Source: Streptomyces sp. NRRL S-31 (GTDB lineage: Bacteria; Actinomycetota; Actinomycetes; Streptomycetales; Streptomycetaceae). Taken from it: 64,000 bases of DNA. Shown piece by piece: positions 1 to 8,821 of this stretch (positions are counted from its first letter, which is position 1; every line of letters starts with the position of its first letter). The notes below the pieces were generated by a model. It did not search any database and was not told the origin of the DNA. It saw only the letters and a list, made by a program, of their open reading frames with translations. The position numbers were made by a program, and so were the translations under genes. The DNA lies in the NCBI RefSeq assembly GCF_000718775.1, contig NZ_JOCB01000019.1:25464-89463 (forward strand). The letters run 5' to 3'.

Positions 1-855
1 GAGCGGCAGGTCCTCGGCGGCGAAAGGTCTCGGTGGTGCCAGCAGCCGCAATTGCTGCTGGTGGTAGCGCTCCACCGTGCCGATGTCGGCCCAGTACGAC
101 TCGGCCGGGAAGGCCCGCACGTCTCGGCCGCCGGCGATCATCGCCGGCAGGACATCACGGCTGATGTCGTGCTGCCAGCCGTCGGGGCCGGTGGCGGCCA
201 GGCCGGCCAGCACTTCCCTCAGCGCGTCGGCCCGGAAGAGGCAGAACGCCGTGAACACCAGGTCGGAAGTGGGCACTTCGGGTTTCTCGATCAGGGACCG
301 CACGCGCAGCCGGTCGTCCACCTCGACCATGCCGAACAGCCGGACCCAGCGCCGGTCGATCGCCTGGACGCCGATGGTGCAGTCGGCACCGGATCGGCGG
401 TGGGCCTCCAGCATCGGGCCGTAGTCCATGCGGTAGACGTGGTCCGCGTGCAGCACCAGGATGTCCGTGGCCCCCGGCGCGAACAGGTACGGCGCGTTGG
501 CGAGGAGCGCGTCCGCGGTGCCGCGCTCCGGAGGCCGGGCCGGGAGGAGTTCCCCGGCCTCCGGCAGGCCTCGTTCGCGGATCAGGCTCTCGTGCGCGCC
601 GAAGTGCACGCGCAGACCCGCACGGTCGTCCCAGTGCTCCAGCACGTGCGCGGCCAGCTCGGTCTCGCGGTGCAGGGACAGCAGCACCGCCTCGCCCACC
701 CCGGAGGCGGCGGCGTTCGCCAGGCTGAAGTCGACCAGCCGGCAGGACGCCGCGTAGGGGACCATCGGTTTGCAGGTGTCCGCGGTGAGAGGACCCATCC
801 GCTGGCCGAGGCCGCCCGCCAGCAGCGCCGCGCGCACACCGTCGAGGGTCACCAT
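1..855 (-). CDS. GlgC-like sugar/cyclitol-1-phosphate nucleotidyltransferase, 3' end outside window
   Basis: The first 285 codons of a nucleotidyltransferase; the gene continues past the left edge. The N-terminus has the pyrophosphorylase signature (AALLAGGLGQRMGPLT followed by KPMVPY), then a GlgC-like RLVDFSLANAAASG stretch, ADHVYRMDYGPML and a FTAFCLFRADAL segment. These match the glucose-1-phosphate adenylyltransferase (GlgC) family best. Expected reaction: NTP plus a sugar-1-phosphate gives an NDP-sugar. GlgC-like enzymes are also used in C7-cyclitol pathways (validamycin ValB, acarbose AcbR). The ATG overlaps the stop of the upstream TIM-barrel gene (ATGGTGA), so the two are probably translationally coupled. 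Its place at the end of a cyclase-kinase-kinase operon suggests it activates the product of those enzymes. Substrate is inferred; family is firm. Confidence 0.85.
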   Translation of the reverse strand, partial: MVTLDGVRAALLAGGLGQRMGPLTADTCKPMVPYAASCRLVDFSLANAAASGVGEAVLLSLHRETELAAHVLEHWDDRAGLRVHFGAHESLIRERGLPEAGELLPARPPERGTADALLANAPYLFAPGATDILVLHADHVYRMDYGPMLEAHRRSGADCTIGVQAIDRRWVRLFGMVEVDDRLRVRSLIEKPEVPTSDLVFTAFCLFRADALREVLAGLAATGPDGWQHDISRDVLPAMIAGGRDVRAFPAESYWADIGTVERYHQQQLRLLAPPRPFAAEDLPL

Positions 856-1814
856 GTCCGGCCCCCGGCCGGGCCCGCCGGGACCAGGCCGCGCAGGGCC
901 GTGAGGGAGAGCGCCACACCCTGGTCGGTGGGCACCAGCGCGTCCTCGTGCTCCACGTACAACACCCCCTGGTATCCCTCGTCGAGCAGTGTGCTGACGA
1001 TCGCCGCCCAGGGCAGGTCGCCCGTCCCCAGGGCGCGGAAGCGGATGGCCGGTCCCGGGCCGTACCTCGACCAGCCCGCTCCCCTGGGTTCACCGGACCG
1101 CCGCCAGACCTGGAGGTCCTTGGCATGGACGGCGGCCAGCGCCGGCCCCCAGCCGGTCACCGCGGCCACGGGGTCGTGGCCGACCGCGGCGAGGTTGGCC
1201 GGATCGACGCACAGTCCTGTGCCGGGAGCCGCGGCGAGCAGCGCTCGCGCACTGGCGGGATCGTAGGCGGTCTGCTTGGGATGGGGCTCGGTGAGCACGC
1301 GGACACCCAGGTCGGCGGCGAGGGCGAGCAGGGGCAGGGCCGCCTCGGCCCATGCCTCCACGTTGTCCTGCCAGGTGACGTCGCTGCCCCACCACGACAA
1401 CCAGCGGCCCAGGTCCGGTACGCCCAGCATCAACCGGACGTGCGGGGCTCCGAGCGCGGCGGCCAGGCGTATGGCGTGCTCGGCCGCAGCCGTTCCGTGG
1501 CGCCGCTTCTCCTCGGCGCTGCCGCGCAGGACGGGATCGGTGTGCGGACCGTGGGGGCCCAGTACCAGTTGGGTGTCACGGCTGTTGCTGACGCAGCCGG
1601 CGACCAGCCCGTACCGGTCGAGCAGCGCGCGCAGCCCGTCGTCGTCCGGACCGCGCGATCCGGTCGGGGGAACCAGCCCCAGGGTGGAGTCGGTCGGCAG
1701 GTCCACCACCCGCACACCGTGCCGGGCGGCCGTGGCCAGCGCGGCTTCCAGCCCGGCCGGGGCCAGGGCGGCCAGGCACAGGCCGAGCGTGATGCCCTCG
1801 CCCGAGGAGGTCAT
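849..1814 (-). CDS. xylose-isomerase-like TIM-barrel protein (sugar/cyclitol epimerase or isomerase candidate)
   Basis: A 321-residue protein of the sugar phosphate isomerase/epimerase family (AP endonuclease 2 / xylose-isomerase-like TIM barrel). Visible barrel motifs are an early CVSNSRDT segment, HVRLMLG, a strand with RVLTEPHP, CVDPANLAAVGHD, AVHAKDL with the typical lysine-aspartate, and a late GVLYVEHED carrying an acidic metal-ligand type residue. The ATG at 1814 follows GGAGG at good spacing and overlaps the stop of the upstream kinase gene (ATGA); its own stop overlaps the nucleotidyltransferase start. Within the operon it could epimerise or isomerise the cyclase product before activation. 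The exact reaction cannot be read from sequence. Confidence 0.8.
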   Translation of the reverse strand: MTSSGEGITLGLCLAALAPAGLEAALATAARHGVRVVDLPTDSTLGLVPPTGSRGPDDDGLRALLDRYGLVAGCVSNSRDTQLVLGPHGPHTDPVLRGSAEEKRRHGTAAAEHAIRLAAALGAPHVRLMLGVPDLGRWLSWWGSDVTWQDNVEAWAEAALPLLALAADLGVRVLTEPHPKQTAYDPASARALLAAAPGTGLCVDPANLAAVGHDPVAAVTGWGPALAAVHAKDLQVWRRSGEPRGAGWSRYGPGPAIRFRALGTGDLPWAAIVSTLLDEGYQGVLYVEHEDALVPTDQGVALSLTALRGLVPAGPAGGRTW

Positions 1815-2893
1815 GAGACGCCTCCCGCGGGCACCCGGGCGGGCAACTCGACGGCATGGCCGCCGCCGGGGCCGGGCGGGGCGCCGGCCTGCCGCCACCC
1901 TGCGAGTGCTTCCAGCACCACGGCGGCGGAATCCTCGGGCACGACCGGCCGACCGGTCATGCCCAGCGCCGCCAGGCGGGAGGTGAGCGCCTCGGCGAAG
2001 GGCGGACAGCCGAGGAACACCCCGCCGACCAGCACGGCCCGCCAGGTGCCGGTGAGGCCGGCTCCGTCCCGTCCGGCCCGCGCCGCGTCGGTGAGGTCGT
2101 CCAGCGCCGTCTCGACGATGCGCGCCGCCGCCTGGTCGCCGTCGAGCCAGCCACGGCACACCGCAGGGGCGAGTGCGGCGACGGCTCGCTTGGGGAAGGG
2201 GTCGGCGGCGAGTCTTCTGGCCAGCGTCCGGACGTCCTCGTCACCGCCGCCCCGGGCGCGATCGGTGGCCGGGTCGGCCGCTTGGGCGCACAGACGTGCC
2301 CCCAGCCCGGTGGGTGTACCGCGCCCGTCCGACGCCCGGACGGCGGCGCGCAGTCCGGCGAGGCCGAGCGCGAAGCCGCTGCCCTCGTCGCTGCCCAGGT
2401 ATTCGCAGCCGCCCACCGACGCGTGGGAGCCGGGGTGCCCGTTGCTCGCCACCACCGCCGATCCGGTACCGCAGACCACCACCAGACCACGGCCTCGCAG
2501 CGGGGGCGCGTACAGCGGGGGCGCGGTGTCCCGGGAGACGACGACGGTGCCGGTGAGACCGGCCCGCGCGGCGACGGCGGCAACTCGCGCGGCCTGCTGA
2601 GCGGTGTCGCCGTCGGCGAACGACGCGGTGGCGATCCAGCCGTTCGCGGGTGCTCCGCCCAGATGGCGGGCGGCTCGTCCGAGCAGCTCGGCGAGGGCGC
2701 CGTCCGCCGTCTCGGTGTCCACCGAGGCCGGGTTGGCGGTGCCGCCCTCCCAGCGGGTGCCGTCGTCGAACAGCAGCCGGGTGCGGCTGCCGCCGGCGTC
2801 CACGGCCCACAGACGCGTCCCGGCGCGGGCGCCGCCCGGCCCGGACGGCTCCGCGGGCGTCGTCGTGACGGATGTGCCGTCAGTCGAGCGCAC
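1811..2893 (-). CDS. BadF/BadG/N-acetylglucosamine-kinase-family kinase
   Basis: A 360-residue ASKHA-fold kinase of the BadF/BadG/BcrA/BcrD family, which includes eukaryotic N-acetylglucosamine kinase. Phosphate-1 motif WAVDAGGSRTRLLF lies near residue 30, phosphate-2 region GLVVVCGTGSAVVA in the middle, then EYLGSDEGSGFALG, and a late AVLVGGVFLG. The GTG at 2893 has GGAG seven bases upstream and overlaps the 3' end of the PfkB gene by 14 nt. It probably phosphorylates a hydroxyl of a cyclitol or amino sugar; together with the PfkB kinase it gives the operon two kinases, as is usual where a C7 cyclitol is phosphorylated at C7 and then C1. That pathway role is inference. Confidence 0.83.
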   Translation of the reverse strand: MRSTDGTSVTTTPAEPSGPGGARAGTRLWAVDAGGSRTRLLFDDGTRWEGGTANPASVDTETADGALAELLGRAARHLGGAPANGWIATASFADGDTAQQAARVAAVAARAGLTGTVVVSRDTAPPLYAPPLRGRGLVVVCGTGSAVVASNGHPGSHASVGGCEYLGSDEGSGFALGLAGLRAAVRASDGRGTPTGLGARLCAQAADPATDRARGGGDEDVRTLARRLAADPFPKRAVAALAPAVCRGWLDGDQAAARIVETALDDLTDAARAGRDGAGLTGTWRAVLVGGVFLGCPPFAEALTSRLAALGMTGRPVVPEDSAAVVLEALAGWRQAGAPPGPGGGHAVELPARVPAGGVS

Positions 2894-3776
2894 CGGTCAG
2901 CTCCTTCTCGCCGATGAACGACGTGTGGGTGCCCGGGGTCTGAACGGCGTGCGCGCCGCCCAGGGAACCGGCCGCCGCGCACTCGTCCCAGGCCCGGTCG
3001 CGGAGCCACGCCCACAGGAACGCCGCCACGTAGCTGTCGCCGGCGCCGTTGGTGTCGATGACGCGCTCGGGCGGCACCTCCACGGCGGGGAAGTGCCTCG
3101 ACGGCTCGCCCCGGACCGCGACGAAGCTTCCGTTGCCGCCGTCCATGACGACCACGGCGCGGGCCCGGCCGTGCTCAAACACGTGTGCGGTGACGGCTTC
3201 CCGCCGGTCGCCGAGATCGCTGGCGGACATGAACACCAGGTCGGCTCCGAAAGCGAAGTCCTGCCGGTACGGGTCCCGGCCGTCCCAGCTGTGCAGGTCC
3301 GTGGAGGTGGTCAGCCCGGCGGCGACCGCGTCGGCCAGCGCGTGCCGGCTCCAGTCGACCAGCGAGGCGTGTACGTGCCGGGCCCGGCCCATGGGGGTCA
3401 GCCACAGGTCGGACGGCGGCGCGTCGCCGGCGGGCTGCCTGCCGTCGTACAGCGACAGCCGGCGTCCGCCGGGATCCACGAGGTTGACACTGCGCCGGGT
3501 GCCGGCCGGGTGGACGCGGTGGTCGAAGGGGAGCCCCGCCTGCCGGTAGTGGTCGCGGATCATACGGCCCCGGCTGTCGTCGCCGATGGTGTCGACGAGG
3601 TGGACACCCAGTCCGAGGCGGTGCAGTCCCATGGCGACCCCGTTGCCGGTGTGGGCGACGTACTCGTGCATGGGCGGTACCTTGACGGTGTCGGACTCGG
3701 GCAGCGGCAGGTGGGGCACGTTGACGATGGTGTCGACTCCGACACCTCCGACCACCAGGACGTCGATGTCAGACAC
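2880..3776 (-). CDS. PfkB-family carbohydrate/cyclitol kinase
   Basis: A 298-residue ribokinase-fold kinase. The N-terminal strand DVLVVGGVGVDTIV, the HTGNGVAMGLHRLG substrate loop and the C-terminal PfkB signature DTNGAGDSYVAAFLWAW with the GAGD anion hole and catalytic aspartate are intact, so the enzyme should be active. It transfers phosphate from ATP to a sugar or cyclitol hydroxyl. The GTG start at 3776 overlaps the cyclase stop by 8 nt, so it is coupled to the cyclase and is the likely next step or a later 1-kinase. Length is normal for the family (about 300). Substrate unknown. Confidence 0.88.
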   Translation of the reverse strand: MSDIDVLVVGGVGVDTIVNVPHLPLPESDTVKVPPMHEYVAHTGNGVAMGLHRLGLGVHLVDTIGDDSRGRMIRDHYRQAGLPFDHRVHPAGTRRSVNLVDPGGRRLSLYDGRQPAGDAPPSDLWLTPMGRARHVHASLVDWSRHALADAVAAGLTTSTDLHSWDGRDPYRQDFAFGADLVFMSASDLGDRREAVTAHVFEHGRARAVVVMDGGNGSFVAVRGEPSRHFPAVEVPPERVIDTNGAGDSYVAAFLWAWLRDRAWDECAAAGSLGGAHAVQTPGTHTSFIGEKELTGALD

Positions 3777-4971
3777 GTGTCTTCCTCCGTGCGCCCTCGC
3801 CGCTTCCGGCCGCGCTCTCCCGGGTGCCGGTGAGCGATGCGCGGATCTCCTCGTCGGAGACGTCGTCGGTGATCAGGGTCTCCCCTAGTGCGACAGGCAG
3901 GACGAAGTAAAGGTGGCCATCGCGGATCTTACGGATCTGGGAGAGGGCCGAGACGATGGTGGCGGGGTCCGGGACGGCCGCCAGGTCGTCGAGCTCGACG
4001 GGCAGCCCCACGCGCCGCAGCAATCCGATGATGCGCTCGTGGGTGCCGGGGTCCAGCAGGCCGCGCCGGGCCGCGATACGGGTGGCGCAGGCCATGCCGA
4101 AACCCACGGCCTCACCGTGGAGCACCGGCCCGTACCCGGTGACGGTCTCCACCGCGTGGCCGATGGTGTGCCCGAAGTTCAGCGGCCGGCGCAGCTCGGT
4201 CTCGTAGGGGTCACGGGCGATCAGCCGGGTCTTGATCAGGCTCGCGCCGCGGACCAGCCGCGCGGTCGGCTCCGGTTCCACGTCCAGGATCGCCGCGTGC
4301 TGCCGTTCGATGAGCTCGAACAGGGGCGGTGACGAGATGATGCCCTTCTTGACGGCTTCCGCGAGCCCGGCACGTGTCTCGCGGCGGGCGAGCGAGGCGA
4401 GGTAACCGACGTTCGAGACGACGGCCATCGGCTGGTGGAAGCTGCCGACGAGGTTCTTGGCGCTGGGATGGTCGACGGCCACCTTGCCGCCGAGGGAGGC
4501 GTCCACCTGCGCCAGCAGGGTGGTCGGCACGTTGCAGTACGGGACGCCACGCATATAGGCGCTGGCCACCCAGCCCACGGTGTCGATGACGACGCCGCCG
4601 CCCATGGCCACGATGACGTCGCGCCGGGCGAGTTCCGTCTCGGCGAGCCAGTCCAGCAGACTGATCGCCGTGGCGATGCTCTTGCTCCCCTCACCGGCCG
4701 GGAAGGAGGTGCGCTGCACCCGGACACCGGCGCCGCGCAGCCGGTCGGCCAGCCGCCAGGCGTGCAGTTGTGCCACGGTGTCATCGGTGATCAGGGCGAC
4801 CCGGCGGTTCCCGATGCGGTCGAGGAGGACGTCAAGCGCCGCGGACTCGTCCTCGCACACGTCGACGGGGTAGTGGTCGGACCGCTTCGCCGATCCGACG
4901 ATCGACGTGCCGGGTTCCACGGCGAGTTCCATCTGATCGGTGATGCGGATGTCTCCGGGTACGAAAGTCAC
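3769..4971 (-). CDS. dehydroquinate-synthase-family sugar-phosphate cyclase
   Basis: A 400-residue NAD- and zinc-dependent cyclase. NAD site GGGVVID at 124-130; LLAQVDASLGGK at 152-163; zinc ligands expected at E205 (GLAEAVKKG), H268 (NFGHTIGH) and H285 (LHGEAVGFG), all present. The family includes AroB, aminoDHQ synthase, 2-deoxy-scyllo-inosose synthase and the sedoheptulose-7-phosphate cyclases (2-epi-5-epi-valiolone synthase). The AQVDASLGGK loop resembles AroB/aminoDHQ synthase more than what I recall of EEVS, so the subfamily is open. It lies with two kinases, a TIM-barrel isomerase and a GlgC-like enzyme, not with shikimate genes, so a specialised role is likely. GTG 4971 is chosen because GAAGG lies upstream; an in-frame start at 5004 adds 11 residues. 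Confidence 0.88.
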   Translation of the reverse strand: MTFVPGDIRITDQMELAVEPGTSIVGSAKRSDHYPVDVCEDESAALDVLLDRIGNRRVALITDDTVAQLHAWRLADRLRGAGVRVQRTSFPAGEGSKSIATAISLLDWLAETELARRDVIVAMGGGVVIDTVGWVASAYMRGVPYCNVPTTLLAQVDASLGGKVAVDHPSAKNLVGSFHQPMAVVSNVGYLASLARRETRAGLAEAVKKGIISSPPLFELIERQHAAILDVEPEPTARLVRGASLIKTRLIARDPYETELRRPLNFGHTIGHAVETVTGYGPVLHGEAVGFGMACATRIAARRGLLDPGTHERIIGLLRRVGLPVELDDLAAVPDPATIVSALSQIRKIRDGHLYFVLPVALGETLITDDVSDEEIRASLTGTRESAAGSGEGARRKTRV

Positions 4972-5211
4972 GGATCTGCCTTCTCGTCGTACGGGACCCG
5001 GCACGTCGAGCCCGAGGGGCTGGGCGGGCGCGGCGGGTGGGGGTCGTGAGGGGCATGAGGGTGTGAGCGGCCCGTCCGCCGGACCGCTCCGGGAGTCGTG
5101 TGGAAGTCAGGGAGCGGTGCCCGGCTCCTTCGGCAGGCTACGCGGGGGCGGACGGCACCCGATCTTCAGCCGTTATCGGGGGACTCTTCGGCCCATGGGG
5201 CGGCGGGGCCG

Positions 5212-7068
5212 TCAGGCGGCGGCACCGGGCCACGACGTGTCCGCGTGCCCGCGTTGGACGGAGGTGTGCCGCGCGAACTGCCGCAGCAGGTCCGGGATCG
5301 TGTAGCTGCCGGCACCGGCCGGCTCCAGCAGCGAGGCGTCGACGAGCCCTTCCAACAGCATCTTGGCGCGTTCACGGGGCAGGGACAGCGAGGTCGCGAC
5401 GGACGCCGGGGTGATCTCGGCGGCCATCAGGGCCAGACGCCTCCAGATGTCCGACCTCTCGGGGCCGAGCAGGCGGACACTCCGTTCGAACGAGGCGGTC
5501 ACCGCCTCCCACTGTCCGAAGCGGAATCCCGCTGAGCCGCACACCTGGGGGAGCAGGGTCTCGAGCGACCAATGGGGCCGGCCCGCGAGCCAGTCGCCCA
5601 CCGTGCGCAGGATGAGCGGGAGCCGGCCGCACGCCTGGGCCAGGGCCTCGGCCGCGCTCAACTCGGCGCGGACCCGGTCCTGTCCGAGGACGGACGTGAG
5701 GAGGTCGAGCGCCTCTCCGGAGGAGCCCGGCCGCAGGGTGGTCCGCCGGGTGACCGGCAGGCCCTGGAGCCGCGCGGTGCTGGTCACCAGCGCGGCGCAC
5801 CGGGAACTGCCGGGCAGCAGCGGTTGCACCTGCGCGGCGCCATGGGCCTGGTCGAGGACGATCAGCAGCTGGCGGTCGTCGGTCATCGAGCGGAACAGCG
5901 CGGAAAGGTCACTCGTCCGGTCGGGAAGATGGGACCGGGGTATCCCGAGGGACAGCAGGAATCCGGTCAGTACGACGGCGGGATCGGCGGCGGTGCCACC
6001 CGGGCTCAGGTCGGCGTACAGGACACCGGCCGGGAACGCGTGCCGCACCTGGTGAGCGGCGTGCACCGCGAGCGTGGACTTGCCCGAGCCGGGAGGGCCG
6101 TCGACGACCACGACCGTCGGTGCCGCCGACTGACGGCGCAGCAAGGCACCCGACACCAGGGCGAGTTCCCGTTTCTTGCCCACGAAGTCGGCCACGGAAC
6201 ACGGAAGTTGCTGTGGCACCGGCCAGGCCGCCTCGGGTGCCGGCTGCTCCGACGCCTCGCCGGTCAGGATGCTCTGGTGCAGCCGGGTCAGCGCCGGTTC
6301 CGGATCGAGACCGTGTCCCTGCGCCAGCGCCCTGCGCAGGCGGTCGAAGACGGCGAGTGCCTCGGCCTGCCGACCGGTGGCCTGCAACGCTTCCATCAGC
6401 AGCCGATGGCCGCGCTGGCGCAGGGGGTTGGCCGTGGTGAGCAGCGTGAGCTCGGGTACGACGAAGGACGCCTTGCCCAGCGCGAGCCGGACTTCGCAGC
6501 GCTCTTCGACGAGTGCGTTGTACATCTCGGTGAGCCGGGTTCGCTCCCGCTTCGCGAAGTCGCCCGGGATCTGGGCGAGCGGATCCCCGCTCCAACGCTC
6601 CAGGGCCTCCTGGAACAGGGCGTCCGCCTCGGCGTAGCGGCCCTCCTTCTTGGCCTCCGCGGCCCGCACGGCGAGCGCCTCGATGATGTCGACATCCGTC
6701 AGCGGCTTGGAGAGTGCGAGCCGGTAGCCGTCGCCGTGGGACCTCAGTACGTCCCTGGTCGCGCCGTGCGATGCGAAGAACCGGCGCCACTTCCAGGCGT
6801 GGGTGCGGACCGTGGCGACGGCGGTGTCCGGTGGCTCGTCACCCCAGATGCCGTCGACCAGTTCGGCCAGCGTTCCGGCCCTCCCCGGCCGGAAGAGGAG
6901 CACGGCGAGAAACGCCTGGGCCTGCGGGGAGCCGAACGACTGCGTCTCGTCATCCACCTGCACCCTCATGTGGCCGAGGACGTGAAAGCGCAGGCTTGCC
7001 ACAGGCGGCACCTGCGTGGTGTTCGTGGTCGTGACGGTGCCGCCCTCGGTGACAGCTCGTGTCGTCAT
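5212..7068 (-). CDS. SARP/AfsR-type transcriptional regulator with NB-ARC-like ATPase domain
   Basis: A 618-residue regulator. Residues about 25-125 form a winged-helix OmpR-like DNA-binding domain (LRFHVLGHMRVQ, AFLAVLLFRPG, VRTHAWKWRRFF, GYRLAL), followed by a bacterial transcriptional activation domain to about 270, then an NTPase domain with P-loop GPPGSGKST near residue 323 and LLIVLDQAHG as Walker B. This is the AfsR-like large SARP layout without C-terminal TPR repeats. SARPs bind direct heptamer repeats and recruit RNA polymerase to specialised-metabolite promoters. ATG 7068 is preceded by AGGAGG. It lies between the two operons of the proposed peptide/cyclitol cluster and is the probable pathway activator. 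An in-frame upstream start at 7236 lacks a comparable RBS. Confidence 0.9.
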   Translation of the reverse strand: MTTRAVTEGGTVTTTNTTQVPPVASLRFHVLGHMRVQVDDETQSFGSPQAQAFLAVLLFRPGRAGTLAELVDGIWGDEPPDTAVATVRTHAWKWRRFFASHGATRDVLRSHGDGYRLALSKPLTDVDIIEALAVRAAEAKKEGRYAEADALFQEALERWSGDPLAQIPGDFAKRERTRLTEMYNALVEERCEVRLALGKASFVVPELTLLTTANPLRQRGHRLLMEALQATGRQAEALAVFDRLRRALAQGHGLDPEPALTRLHQSILTGEASEQPAPEAAWPVPQQLPCSVADFVGKKRELALVSGALLRRQSAAPTVVVVDGPPGSGKSTLAVHAAHQVRHAFPAGVLYADLSPGGTAADPAVVLTGFLLSLGIPRSHLPDRTSDLSALFRSMTDDRQLLIVLDQAHGAAQVQPLLPGSSRCAALVTSTARLQGLPVTRRTTLRPGSSGEALDLLTSVLGQDRVRAELSAAEALAQACGRLPLILRTVGDWLAGRPHWSLETLLPQVCGSAGFRFGQWEAVTASFERSVRLLGPERSDIWRRLALMAAEITPASVATSLSLPRERAKMLLEGLVDASLLEPAGAGSYTIPDLLRQFARHTSVQRGHADTSWPGAAA

Positions 7069-7529
7069 CGAACCTCCTGCTGTGCGTGATCGCCGGATGT
7101 CCCCGCGCCGGTGAAAATACGCGGACCATCCGGTCGGTGCCCTGGAACAATGCACGGTCATGCGCGGCGCGAGGCAGCACGTGACGCGCTTGGCGGAGGA
7201 TGCTTCCGTCGGCAGGCCGAAATGCGTCGGGAACACTATTCAGGCGCAAACCCATCAGCAAATGGCCGGAACCGATCTCGTACCGGATCTGTCAGGCCGC
7301 CAATTTCCCCTTTCGGCGGAACGCGTGCACATGGTGTGCGCTGCCGAGCGGGCCGATCGCCGAATGTGCGAGTGCGCGGCCGCGTGCCACGTGCCCGACC
7401 GGCACGGGTGAGTGCGCCACCCTGCGGTAACCGCCGAATATCACATGCTTATCGGACGGTGGGTGCGGCGTGCCTACCCTGACCCCGGGGCCTGTCCCGG
7501 CTCCCGCACGGCCGGCACGAAGGAGCACA
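7069..7529. promoter_or_regulatory. divergent intergenic control region between SARP and HprK-like genes
   Basis: 461 bases with no convincing gene, less GC-rich than the flanks in places (about 7220-7260 and 7430-7455). It must hold the promoter of the leftward SARP gene and that of the rightward peptide operon. A SARP-type repeat pair is described separately at 7438-7455. Several short open frames cross it but lack ribosome-binding sites and family resemblance. Confidence 0.6.
7438..7455 (+). promoter_or_regulatory. candidate SARP-type direct repeat, upstream of HprK-like gene
   Basis: Two heptamers with an 11-bp period, ATATCAC-N4-TTATCGG, about 75 nt before the GTG at 7530. SARP regulators typically bind heptamer direct repeats separated by 4 bp. 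The same arrangement recurs at 8822-8839 before the small peptide gene, with 12 of 18 positions identical between the two sites. A weak -10 like TACCCT lies at 7475. Sequence match seen; function inferred. Confidence 0.4.
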
Positions 7530-8690
7530 GTGCAGCCCACCTTGACAGCGTGCCGACTGGAGGCGGCCGAGGCCGCCGCCGTCGTCACCACGGACCTCCC
7601 GTCGGTGACCGACTGGGTGACTCGCTACTTCACCCCATGGTGGGACGTCCGGGTCGGCGAGGTGGACACCGCGAACCCGGCCGGGACGACATCGACTTCC
7701 ACCCAGGCGCCGGTGACGATCCACGCGGCTGTCCGGCCCGACGCCCACGCCGCGTGGACCGAACAGGTCTTCTCGGCGGAACCTGCCGCGATCGACTACG
7801 TCAAACAGCGCACGTTCACCCGGCGTGCGGACGACGGCAGCCTCCTGGTGGTGACCCCGGAGGAGCAGCTCGCCTACCGGGTCGCCCCCGGCCTGATCGA
7901 GATCGCCGGCCTGCGCCCGGAGGCGTTGCGCATTCCTGCCGCACGGGTGGCCCGGGCCGTGGTGTGGGGCGGACTGGAGCGTGCCGGATGGACCCTGCTG
8001 CACGCATCGGCCCTGGTGGGCCGAGACCAGTCCGTGCTGTCCTTCGGGGCCAAGGGTGCGGGCAAGACCACCACGGCATTGCTCGGTGCCCGCCGCCTGG
8101 GTCTGCGTCTCCTCGCCAACGACCGCGTCTTCGCCCGCGTCGAGGACGGCCGTGTACGACTGATCACCTGGGCTGCGGTCACCTCGGTCGGACTCGGACT
8201 CCTGGACGGACTCGGCCTGTACGACGACGTGCGCGCCCGCCTGCTCGGCGGTGAGGAGTTCCACCCGGCCCAACACCCTTCCGTGGTGGCCGCGCTGCGC
8301 GCGGACAGCCGGCGGCCGGTCCACGACGACACCGGCCGCGAGATGAAGCTGCTGGTCGCCCCCGACCGGCTCCGTACGTGGCTCGGTGTGGAACCGGTCG
8401 GTACGGCCGAACTCGGAATGGTCCTCTTCCCGGCCGTCGCCGAGGGCGCGTCGGCCGCCCTCGCCCGGCACACGTACCGGATCGGTGGTTCGGACATGTT
8501 CACCGAGGCGACCGAGGACTCGTACCCGGACGTCTTCGGCCTCCGTCGCGCACCGGCCGGTGTCCGGGAAAGGGCCCGGAACACGCTCCTGTCCGCACTG
8601 GCCGGCTATCCGGCCGGCGCGGTCCGCCTGGGATACCGACTTGAGGACAATGTGCCGGTACTCGCCCATGCCCTGGAACCGATCCGCTAG
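7530..8690 (+). CDS. HPr-kinase/phosphorylase-like P-loop kinase (peptide-modifying candidate)
   Basis: A 386-residue protein with a single clear P-loop GAKGAGKTTTAL at residues 173-184, preceded by a strand after LLHASALV, as in HprK C-terminal domains. The first 150 residues are a divergent N-terminal domain. HprK-like proteins of this type occur in RiPP gene clusters; in some lasso-peptide pathways they phosphorylate a serine of the peptide. GTG 7530 is chosen because GAAGGAG lies just upstream and the in-frame extension to 7470 is proline/arginine-rich without an RBS. It is the first gene of the rightward operon, 210 nt before the 21-residue peptide gene, whose only hydroxyl residues are Ser7 and Thr8. 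Kinase activity on that peptide is inferred. Confidence 0.75.
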   Translation: MQPTLTACRLEAAEAAAVVTTDLPSVTDWVTRYFTPWWDVRVGEVDTANPAGTTSTSTQAPVTIHAAVRPDAHAAWTEQVFSAEPAAIDYVKQRTFTRRADDGSLLVVTPEEQLAYRVAPGLIEIAGLRPEALRIPAARVARAVVWGGLERAGWTLLHASALVGRDQSVLSFGAKGAGKTTTALLGARRLGLRLLANDRVFARVEDGRVRLITWAAVTSVGLGLLDGLGLYDDVRARLLGGEEFHPAQHPSVVAALRADSRRPVHDDTGREMKLLVAPDRLRTWLGVEPVGTAELGMVLFPAVAEGASAALARHTYRIGGSDMFTEATEDSYPDVFGLRRAPAGVRERARNTLLSALAGYPAGAVRLGYRLEDNVPVLAHALEPIR

Positions 8691-8821
8691 CACTTCGGGC
8701 GGAGGTCCTTTCCCGGCGGAGGAGATCAACTTTCTCCTCCGCTCCGCGCGTTGTCCGGAAATTCCGCGGCGCGCGCACGGGCTAAATCATGCCGTCCGTC
8801 GATTTCCCGCCTATTAGCCGC

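Noticed and set aside
948..2600. 550-residue plus-strand frame over the BadF and TIM-barrel genes
   Set aside because: No motif, biased Arg/Pro/Gly composition, and the minus-strand genes are coupled and recognisable.
3769..4971. Housekeeping 3-dehydroquinate synthase (aroB)
   Set aside because: Motifs are compatible, but no shikimate gene is nearby and the coupled partners are sugar/cyclitol-type enzymes, so I annotate only the family.
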